From Oasisia sp. SBJ-2009 (Eukaryota; Annelida; Polychaeta; Sabellida; Siboglinidae): 64,000 bases of DNA. Both the position numbers and the translations under genes were made by a program. Under the pieces are notes generated by a model that saw only the letters and a list, made by a program, of their open reading frames with translations, was not told the DNA's origin and searched no databases. This document shows, piece after piece, positions 53,861 through 62,405 of the stretch. The DNA is taken from assembly GCA_964017155.1 (NCBI GenBank), contig OZ024861.1:21383213-21447212 (forward strand), written 5' to 3'. Numbering within the stretch: the stretch's first letter is position 1; every line of letters begins with the position of its first letter.

Positions 53861-54773
53861 GTAGTGCCTCGACCATTGTTGTGAACTTCTCTGGGCAGCC
53901 ATACTTCTTCAGTAGCTGCCATAGTCCGGTCCTCCCAACTGTATCGAACGCCTTACTGAAGTCGACAAATACCATGTACAGTGGTCGGTCCTGCTCAATG
54001 CACTTTTCTTGTAGTTGTCGGAGACAAAATATCATATCCACGGTGCTCCGGTTACCTCTGAAGCCACATTGTGTCTCCGGAACTACCTCTGGTGTTAGGT
54101 GGGTAGATAGTCTGTTGAGGAGGATCCTGGCGAAGATCTTGCCTGCTATGGAAAGAAGAGAGATTCCTCTGTAGTTCCCACAGTCTGTTCGATCACCTTT
54201 CTTGTAGATGGTTATAATGCTTGCATCCTTCCATGCTTGTGGTACAGAACCCATCTCCCAGGCATTGGTGATTAGTTGGTGCAGTCTGCTGAACAGATTG
54301 TCTCCTCCGTGCTTCCATACTTCTGCAGGAATTCCATCTCCTCCAGGTGCTTTGCCATCTTTCAGGCTGGCGATTGCTCTAGCCATCTCATCCATAGTTG
54401 GAATCTCATCAAGGCTTGTCTTGGTAATGCGCTGCGGGATGTTGTCCAGAGCTTCGTGATCTATGTCGCCAGGGACGTTGAGTAGCTTCTGGAAGTGTTC
54501 ACTCCATCTTGCCACAACTCTCTTGCTGTCAGAGAAGGTTTCCATTCCGTCTGTTGATTTTAGTTGAACAGGTCCCTTCTTTTTGGGTCCCCACACTTCC
54601 TTCAGTCCATTGTAGAAGCCCTTCATGTTGTTACTGTCGGCAGCTCTCTGCAGCTCCACTGCTTTCCTTTCCCACCAGTCCGACTTCAGTGCACGGGTGT
54701 GTTTTTGTAGCAGTCTGCAGGCATCTTTGTATGCTGCAGTGGTGGATCTAGTGCTCCTGGTTTGCAACACTCT
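53859..54773 (-). pseudogene. LINE reverse transcriptase, N-terminal half (fingers/palm to motif A), broken
   Basis: In frame with the endonuclease ORF beyond the TAG. Numbered from codon 54,770: KAPGGDGIPAE (140-150), NYRGISLL (199-206), QCGFRGNRSTVD (234-245), and motif A FVDFSKAFDTV (268-278) with catalytic D270. After EALH (301-304) similarity to RT stops and the frame reads seven unrelated residues to a stop at 53,835. Motif B and motif C (the double-aspartate catalytic motif) never appear. This is an RT missing its catalytic centre. Confidence 0.9.
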
Positions 54774-55979
54774 CTAGTGGGCTTGATCTCTTCTGCTCAT
54801 AAGAGTCTGTAGCTCCTGGTCGTTGGGGTCGAACCAGTCCTGGTGTTTTCTGTCTGGCTTGCCAAGATATGTCTTGGCTGTGTTGTACACAACCTGCTGC
54901 AGAGCTGCCCATTCCTCGTCTGGTGTTGAGTTTTCCTTCTCCTCCCAGTGGGCGAGAGCACTGTCCATCTCCTGCTCAAAACTCTCCCTATGGCTGATGG
55001 TACTTAGTTTTGCAGTGTTGAGCTTGGTCGGCTTATTTGTCCCTTGCCTGTTGTGCTTTTGTCGTATTCTGAAAGCCACTTTTGATCTCAGCATCTGGTG
55101 ATCGGTCCAGCAGTTTGCTCCACGCATGGCTCGGGTGCTGTGGATGTCCATCTTATCCCGACACCTCGTGATGATGAAGTCGATCATATGCCAGTGTTTG
55201 GAACGAGGATGCATCCAGGTGGTCTTGCGTTCATCCTTCTGCTTGAACATGGTGTTCGTCACTATCAGTTCGAACTCAGAGCACAGAGCCAGTAGAAGTT
55301 CGCCATTGGAGTTGCATTTCCCAATCCCATGTTTGCCCATGACCAAGGGCCACTTGTCATTGTCTCTTCCTATCCTCGCATTGAAATCTCCTATCAGCAG
55401 TAGCTTATCGGTATGAGGGATGCCCCTGAGCACACTTGTGAGCTGGTTGTAGAAGGTCTCCTTGTTTTCGTCTGGGTTTGTCATTGTCGGAGCATACACG
55501 TTGATAATTGTAGCAAAGTTGTCCTTGCTCAGAGGTAGTCTCATCGTCATGATTCTGTCACTTATTGGCCGTGGCATTTCTGTCAGCTTTGTGATGATAT
55601 CCTTTTTGATAGCAAAGCCCACTCCGGCCTCCCTTCTTTCTCCTTCGGGTTTGCCACTCCAGAAGAAAGAGTATTCCAAGTCGTCGAGACTACCAGACTC
55701 TGAGAACCTTGTTTCACATAGGGCGGCGATGTCGATGTTGTATTTGGCAAGTTCCATTGCTACTAGTGCCGTACGTCTTTCTGGTCGGTTAGCTCCTTCT
55801 CGGTCGAGGAGAGTCCTGACGTTCCATTGTCCAATTGTCAGTAGTTGTCTTCTTTGTCTTCTTTGTCTTCTTCTTCCTAGCTGATTTTCCACTGTCGACG
55901 GAAGATGAGGTCGAGCAGCGCGGTCCTTGGTAACCCGGGCGACGGCCGATCCGGTATCATGTTTCGTGCAGTTGTACAT
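54774..55979 (-). CDS. LINE endonuclease ORF (N-terminal part of the EN-RT polyprotein), 401 aa
   Basis: This encodes the APE-type endonuclease that nicks target DNA to prime reverse transcription. Residues seen: QWNVRTL with N53, LCETR with E89, NVYAPT (160-165), LIGDFNA with D198 and N200, IDFI with D267, and WTDHQM with D293 and H294. Together these form a complete exonuclease-endonuclease-phosphatase active site. A basic stretch (residues 36-45, rich in R and Q) precedes the domain. The ATG at 55,979 is the first in frame after tandem in-frame stops TAG-TAA at 56,031-56,036, so the start is well supported. The ORF ends at TAG (54,774-54,776) after RRDQAH, but the same frame continues at once into RT sequence. 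The stop therefore looks like a point mutation in a longer ORF. A protein from this ORF would lack RT. Confidence 0.88.
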   Translation of the reverse strand: MYNCTKHDTGSAVARVTKDRAARPHLPSTVENQLGRRRQRRQRRQLLTIGQWNVRTLLDREGANRPERRTALVAMELAKYNIDIAALCETRFSESGSLDDLEYSFFWSGKPEGERREAGVGFAIKKDIITKLTEMPRPISDRIMTMRLPLSKDNFATIINVYAPTMTNPDENKETFYNQLTSVLRGIPHTDKLLLIGDFNARIGRDNDKWPLVMGKHGIGKCNSNGELLLALCSEFELIVTNTMFKQKDERKTTWMHPRSKHWHMIDFIITRCRDKMDIHSTRAMRGANCWTDHQMLRSKVAFRIRQKHNRQGTNKPTKLNTAKLSTISHRESFEQEMDSALAHWEEKENSTPDEEWAALQQVVYNTAKTYLGKPDRKHQDWFDPNDQELQTLMSRRDQAH

Positions 55980-56341
55980 TTCATGGAAGCTGCTAGCAAA
56001 AACTTTTGAAGTACCGCTGGCTTTTGCAATTTACTAGCGACACTCTCTCGGGGAACAAATAGAGGTCTCACACCGGCAAGAACATGTCAAGACAGGCGCA
56101 AACTATTTGTCCCTGCAGTGGCTGGTCGAGAGATGTTGGGAGTTCCATACACCAACCGCCCTTGATGCTGCCACAGTGACATGGTTTTCTGTTTAGGGTT
56201 TGCTCCCTTAGCCTTCGGTTCTGACAAGAACCTATACCACAAGGCAGTGGTTTACAACTCTGCATAGCAGGGGCGTCAAACTCCCTGAGGTATTGCAATA
56301 CCTGAGGTACTGCAATACCTGCATACCATATATCCATATGG
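55980..56341 (-). other. 5' region of the LINE (presumed 5' UTR), non-coding
   Basis: Unique sequence of about 360 bp between the endonuclease start codon and the right-hand satellite. It has in-frame stops (56,031-56,036) just upstream of the ATG and no other convincing ORF. Its outer end holds the palindromic direct repeats at 56,288-56,320. It is assigned to the LINE by position; part of it could belong to another inserted fragment. Confidence 0.6.
56288..56320. repeat. Two tandem 17-bp palindromic repeats
   Basis: AGGTATTGCAATACCT at 56,288-56,303 is a perfect 16-bp palindrome. It is followed 17 bp later by AGGTACTGCAATACCT at 56,305-56,320, which differs by one base. Each copy can form a hairpin. 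They lie near the 5' end of the LINE. Confidence 0.85.
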
Positions 56342-56796
56342 TTATCCATCCAACCACCCCTACATAAAGCATCCATCCAACCACCCCTACATAACTCATC
56401 AATCCTACCATCCCTAATTAACACATCCATTCAACCACCCTACATAACGCATCCATCCAAACACCTCTACATAACGCACCTATTCAAGCAGCCCTACTTC
56501 ATGCATCCATCCAACCACGCCTGTGTAACGCATCCATCCAACAACCCCTACTTAATATATCCATCCATTCACCTCTACTTAGCGAATCCATCCAACCACC
56601 TCTTCATATCGTATCCATCCATTCACCTCTACTTAAGGCATCCATCCAACCAGCCCTACATAACGCATCCATCCAACCACTCCTAATTAACGCATCCACC
56701 CAAACAACCTACTTAGAGCATACATCCAACCACCCCTTCTTAACGCATCCACCCAACCGCCCCTATTTAACGTATCTATCCAATCTCCCCTACTTA
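56342..56796 (+). repeat. 27-bp satellite between LINE and inversion, C-rich strand on top
   Basis: 455 bp of satellite in the same orientation as the main array. It carries the landmark GTGTAACGCATCC (about 56,523) and its surroundings, so it belongs to the HOR-C/D family. The stretch matches HOR-D from about 185 bp before the landmark (compare 47,030-47,280), with at least one monomer deleted after it. Confidence 0.88.
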
Positions 56797-56804
56797 AGTA
56801 GGGG
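56787..56804. repeat. Perfect 18-bp palindrome at the array inversion point
   Basis: CCCCTACTTAAGTAGGGG is formed where a monomer ending CCCCTACTTAA meets an inverted monomer starting TTAAGTAGGGG. The central TTAA (56,794-56,797) is shared by both arms. Symmetry stops at 56,786/56,805 (T opposite T) and the arms do not mirror each other further out. Confidence 0.97.
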
Positions 56805-58617
56805 TGGTTGGTTGGGTGCGATAAGTGGGGGTGGTTAGATTGATACGTTAAGTAGGGGTGTTTGAATGGATGCGTTAAGTAGGGGTGGTTTGATGGATGC
56901 GTTAAGTAGTGGTGGTTGAATGGAAGCGTTATGTAGGGGTGATTGGATGGATGCGTTAAGCATGGTTGGTTGAATGGATGCTTTATGTAGGGGTGGTTGG
57001 ACTGATGCGCTAAGTAAGGGCGGTTGAATGGATGCGTTAATTAGGGGTGGTTGGATCGATGCGTTAAGAAGGGGTGGTTGGATGGGTGCGTTAAGTAGGA
57101 GTGGTTCGATGGATGCTTTATATACGGGTGGCTGAATGGATGCCCTAAGTAGGGGTGGTTGGATGGATGCGTTTAGTAGGGTTGGTTGGATGGATGCGTT
57201 AAGTAGGTGTAGTTGGATGAATACGTTAAATAGCGGTGGTTGGATGTATGCGTTAAGTAAGGATGGTTGTATGGATGCGTTTATTAGGGGTGGTTGGATT
57301 GATGCTGTGAATAGGGGTGGTGGTACGGAAGCGCTGAGTAGAGGTGTTTGGATGGAAGCGTTAAGTAGGAGAAGTTGGATGGATGCGTTAAGTAGGGGTG
57401 GTTGGATGGATGCGTTAATTAGGCGTGGTTGGATGGATGCGTTATGTAGAGGTAGCTGGATGGATGCGTTAAGTAGGGGTGATTGGATGGATGCATTAAG
57501 TAGGAGTGGTTGGATTGATACGTTCAGTAGGGGTGGTTGGATGGATGCGTTAAGTAGGAGAGGTTGGATGGATGCGTTAAGTAGGGGTGGTTGGATGGAT
57601 GCGTTAATTAGGCGTGGTTGGATGGATGCATAATGTAGAGGTAGTTGGATGGATGCGTTAAGTAGGGGTGATTGGATGGATGCATTAAGTAGGAGTGGTT
57701 GGATTGATACCTTCAGTAGGGGTGGTTGGATGGATGCGTTAAGTAGGTGAAGTTGGATGGATGCGTTATGTAGGGGTGGTTGGATGGATGCATTAAGTAA
57801 GGGTGATTGAATGGATGCGTTAATTAGGGGTGGTTGGATTGATGCGTTAAGTAGGGGTGGTTGGATGGATGCATTAAGAAAGGGTGATTGAATGGATGCG
57901 TTAATTAGGGGTGGTTGGATTGATGCGTTAATTAGGGGTGGTTGGACTTATGCATTAATTAGTGGTGGTTGGATGGATGCTATAAGTAGAGGTGGTTGGA
58001 TGGATACGTTAAGTAGGGGTGTTTGAATCAATGCGTTATGTAGGGGTGGTTGGATGGATGCGTTAAGTAGTGTTGGTTGAATGGATGCTTTAAGTAGGGG
58101 TGGTTGGATGGATGCGTTAAATAAAGTAAGGGTCGTTGGCCTTATGCATTAATTAGGGGTGGTTGGATGGATGCGTTAAGTAGGGGTGGTTGGATGATTG
58201 CGATAAGTAGGGGTGGTTGGATGGACACGTTAAGTATGGGAGTTTGAGTGGATGCGTTAAGTAGGGGTGGTAGTATGGATGCGTTAAGTAGTGGTGGTTG
58301 AATGGATGCGTTATATAGGGGTGATTGGATGGATGCGTCAAGTATGGTTGGTTGAATGGATGCTGTATGTAGGGGTGGTTGGATGGATGCGTTAAGTAAG
58401 GGCAGTTGAATGGATGCGTTAATTAGGGGTGGTTGGATGGATGCGTTAAGTAGGAGTAGTCGAATGGATGCGTTAAGTAGGGGAGATTGGATGGATGTTT
58501 TTATACGGGTGGTTGAATGGATGCGCTAAGTAAGGGTGGTTGGTTGGATGCATTCAGTAAAGGTGAATGGTTGGACGCATTAAGTATAGGTGAATGGATG
58601 TACGCACTAAGTAGGGG
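56805..58617 (-). repeat. HOR-I unit 1 (1813 bp)
   Basis: Begins directly at the inversion palindrome. It contains one TGGATGCATAATGTAGAGG monomer group near 57,622 and the phrase AAATAAAGTAAGGGTCGTTG near 58,118, which recurs near 60,093, 61,906 and 63,884. Confidence 0.87.
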
Positions 58618-60592
58618 TGGTTGGATGGGTGCGATAAGTGGGGGTGGTTAGATGGATACGTTAAGTAGGGGTGTTTGAATGGATGCGTTAAGTAGGGGTG
58701 GTTTGATGGATGCGTTAAGTAGTGGTGGTTGAATGGAAGCGTTATGTAGGGGTGATTGGATGGATGCGCTAAGTATGGTTGGTTGAATGGATGCTTTATG
58801 TAGGGGTGGTTGGACTGATGCGCTAAGTAAGGGCGGTTGAATGGATGCGTTAATTAGGGGTGGTTGGATCGATGCGTTAAGAAGGGGTGGTTGGATGGGT
58901 GCGTTAAGTAGGAGTGGTTCGATGGATGCTTTATATACGGGTGGCTGAATGGATGCCCTAAGTAGGGGTGGTTGGATGGATGCGTTTAGTAGGGTTGGTT
59001 GGATGGATGCGTTAAGTAGGTGTAGTTGGATGAATACGTTAAATAGCGGTGGTTGGATGTATGCGTTAAGTAAGGGTGGTTGTATGGATGCGTTTATTAG
59101 GGGTGGTTGGATTGATGCTATAAATAGGGGTGGTGGGATGGAAGCGCTGAGTAGAGGTGTTTGGATGGAAGCGTTAAGTAGGAGAAGTTGGATGGATGCG
59201 TTAAGTAGGGGTGGTTGGATGGATGCGTTAATTAGGCGTGGTTGGATGGATGCGTTATGTAGAGGTAGCTGGATGGATGAGTTAAGTAGTGGTGATTGGA
59301 TGGATGCATTAAGTAGGAGTGGTTGGATTGATACGTTCAGTAGGGGTGGTTGGATGGATGCGTTAAGTAGGAGAGGTTGGATGGATGCGTTAAGTAGGGG
59401 TGGTTGGATGGATGCGTTAATTAGGCGTGGTTGGATGGATGCATAATGTAGAGGTAGTTGGATGGATGCGTTAAGTAGGGGTGATTGGATGGATGCATTA
59501 AGTAGGAGTGGTTGGATTGATACGTTCAGTAGGGGTGGTTGGATGGATGCGTTAAGTAGGGGTGGTTGGATGGATGCGTTAAGTAGGAGAGGTTGGATGG
59601 ATGCGTTAAGTAGGGGTGGTTGGATGGATGCGTTAATTAGGCGTGGTTGGATGGATGCATAATGTAGAGGTAGTCGGATGGATGCGTTAAGTAGGGGTGA
59701 TTGGATGGATGCATTAAGTAGGAGTGGTTGGATTGATACGTTCAGTAGGGGTGGTTGGATGGATGCGTTAAGTAGGTGAAATTGGATGGATGCGTTATGT
59801 AGGGGTGGTTGGATGGATGTGTTATGTAGGGGTGGTTGGATGGATGCATTAAGAAAGGGTGATTGAATGGATGCGTTAATTAGGGGTGGTTGGATTGATG
59901 GGTTAATTAGGGGTGGTTGGACTTATGCATTAATTAGTGGTGGTTGGATGGATGCTATAAGTAGAGGTGGTTGGATGGATACGTTAAGTAGGGGTGTTTG
60001 AATCAATGCGTTAAGTAGGGGTGGTTGGATGGATGCGTTAAGTAGTGTTGGTTGAATGGATGCTTTAAGTAGGGGTGGTTGGATGGATGCGTTAAATAAA
60101 GTAAGGGTCGTTGGACTTATGCATTAATTAGGGGTGGTTGGATGGATGCGTTAAGTAGGGGTGGTTGGATGATTGCGATAAGTAGGGGTGGTTGGATGGA
60201 CACGTTAAGTATGGGAGTTTGAGTGGATGCGTTAAGTAGGGGTGGTAGTATGGATGCGTTAAGTAGTGGTGGTTGAATGGATGCGTTATGTAGGGGTGAT
60301 TGGATGGATGCGTCAAGTATGGTTGGTTGAATGGATGCTGTATGTAGGGGTGGTTGGATGGATGCGTTAAGTAAGGGCAGTTGAATGGATGCGTTAATTA
60401 GGGGTGGTTGGATGGATGCGTTAAGTAGGAGTAGTCGAATGGATGCGTTAAGTAGGGGAGATTGGATGGATGTTTTTATACGGGTGGTTGAATGGATACG
60501 CTAAGTAGGGGTGGTTGGTTGGATGCATTCAGTAAAGGTGAATGGTTGGACGCATTAAGTATAGGTGAATGGATGTACGCACTAAGTAGGGG
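58618..60592 (-). repeat. HOR-I unit 2 (1975 bp)
   Basis: Longer than unit 1 by 162 bp, exactly six monomers. The block ending in GGATGCATAATGTAGAGG is present twice (near 59,435 and 59,655) where unit 1 has it once. Confidence 0.87.
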
Positions 60593-62405
60593 TGGTTGGA
60601 TGGGTGCGATAAGTGGGGGTGGTTAGATGGATACGTTAAGTAGGGGTGTTTGAATGGATGCGTTAAGTAGGGGTGGTTTGATGGATGCGTTAAGTAGTGG
60701 TGGTTGAATGGAAGCGTTATGTAGGGGTGATTGGATGGATGCGTTAAGTATGGTTGGTTGAATGGATGCTTTATGTAGGGGTGGTTGGACTGATGCGCTA
60801 AGTAAGGGCGGTTGAATGGATGCGTTAATTAGGGGTGGTTGGATCGATGCGTTAAGAAGGGGTGGTTGGATGGGTGCGTTAAGTAGGAGTGGTTCGATGG
60901 ATGCTTTATATACGGGTGGCTGAATGGATGCCCTAAGTAGGGGTGGTTGGATGGATGCGTTTAGTAGGGTTGGTTGGATGGATGCGTTAAGTAGGTGTAG
61001 TTGGATGAATACGTTAAATAGCGGTGGTTGGATGTATGCGTTAAGTAAGGGTGGTTGTATGGATGCGTTTATTAGGGGTGGTTGGATTGATGCTATAAAT
61101 AGGGGTGGTGGGATGGAAGCGCTGAGTAGAGGTGTTTGGATGGAAGCGTTAAGTAGGAGAAGTTGGATGGATGCGCTAAGTAGGGGTGGTTGGATGGATG
61201 CGTTAATTAGGCGTGGTTGGATGGATGCGTTATGTAGAGGTAGCTGGATGGATGCGTTAAGTAGGGGTGATTGGATGGATGCATTAAGTAGGAGTGGTTG
61301 GATTGATACGTTCAGTAGGGGTGGTTGGATGGATGCGTTAAGTAGGAGAGGTTGGATGGATGCGTTAAGTAGGGGTGGTTGGATGGATGCATAATGTAGA
61401 GGTAGTTGGATGGATGCGTTAAGTAGGGGTGATTGGATGGATGCATTAAGTAGGAGTGGTTGGATTGATACGTTCAGTAGGGGTGGTTGGATGGATGCGT
61501 TAAGTAGGTGAAGTTGGATGGATGCGTTATGTAGGGGTGGTTGGATGGATGCATTAAGTAAGGGTGATTGAATGGATGCGTTAATTAGGGGTGGTTGGAT
61601 TGATGCGTTAAGTAGGGGTGGTTGGATGGATGCGTTATGTAGGGGTGGTTGGATGGATGCATTAAGAAAGGGTGATTGAATGGATGCGTTAATTAGGGGT
61701 GGTTGGATTGATGCGTTAATTAGGGGTGGTTGGACTTATGCATTAATTAGTGGTGGTTGGATGGATGCTATAAGTAGAGGTGGTTGGATGGATACGTTAA
61801 GTAGGGGTGTTTGAATCAATGCGTTATGTAGGGGTGGTTGGATGGATGCGTTAAGTAGTGTTGGTTGAATGGATGCTTTAAGTAGGGGTGGTTGGATGGA
61901 TGCGTTAAATAAAGTAAGGGTCGTTGGACTTATGCATTAATTAGGGGTGGTTGGATGGATGCGTTAAGTAGGGGTGGTTGGATGATTGCGATAAGTAGGG
62001 GTGGTTGGATGGACACGTTAAGTATGGGAGTTTGAGTGGATGCGTTAAGTAGGGGTGGTAGTATGGATGCGTTAAGTAGTGGTGGTTGAATGGATGCGTT
62101 GTGTAGGGGTGATTGGATGGATGCGTCAAGTATGGTTGGTTGAATGGATGCTGTATGTAGGGGTGGTTGGATGGATGCGTTAAGTAAGGGCAGTTGAATG
62201 GATGCGTTAATTAGGGGTGGTTGGATGGATGCGTTAAGTAGGAGTAGTCGAATGGATGCGTTAAGTAGGGGAGATTGGATGGATGTTTTTATACGGGTGG
62301 TTGAATGGATGCGCTAAGTAAGGGTGGTTGGTTGGATGCATTCAGTAAAGGTGAATGGTTGGACGCATTAAGTATAGGTGAATGGATGTACGCACTAAGT
62401 AGGGG
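60593..62405 (-). repeat. HOR-I unit 3 (1813 bp)
   Basis: Same length as unit 1 but not the same internally. It lacks one monomer before the GCATAATG group (near 61,385) and has an extra monomer near 61,630. The equal length is the net of different indels. Confidence 0.85.

Larger units (their letters stand above)
53185..56341 (-). mobile_element. Non-LTR retrotransposon, RTE-like LINE, inactivated
   Basis: The only non-satellite segment of the window. Read on the minus strand it has a 5' region (about 56,341-55,980), an endonuclease ORF, a reverse-transcriptase region, a 34-nt 3' UTR and a (ATG)6 tail (53,185-53,202). One EN-RT reading frame, a very short 3' UTR and a microsatellite tail in place of poly(A) are typical of the RTE clade. 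The endonuclease is of the APE type. Two lesions are visible: an in-frame TAG at 54,774-54,776 between EN and RT, and an internal deletion with frameshift at about 53,855-53,862 that removes the RT core. Target-site duplications cannot be recognised in this repetitive target. The exact clade rests on my memory of the family and should be treated as likely, not certain. Confidence 0.93.

Noticed and set aside
55877..56430. Short minus-strand ORFs upstream of the endonuclease as a LINE ORF1
   Set aside because: No zinc knuckle, coiled coil or RRM is visible. One runs out into satellite, and composition looks non-coding.
56794..56797. TTAA at the inversion as a piggyBac-type transposon footprint
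   Set aside because: TTAA occurs in most monomers of this satellite, and there is no transposon end or transposase nearby.
56700..56900. Inversion as a simple fold-back artefact of sequencing
   Set aside because: A fold-back would give mirrored arms. Here symmetry ends after 18 bp and the arms belong to different HOR families. A misjoin of two arrays remains possible and is noted in the finding.
57136..57633. MDALSRGGW repeat ORF in the inverted array as a glycine/tryptophan-rich protein
   Set aside because: It is the same satellite read on its other strand. The same frame is open wherever the G-rich strand is read, including the minus strand of the left array.
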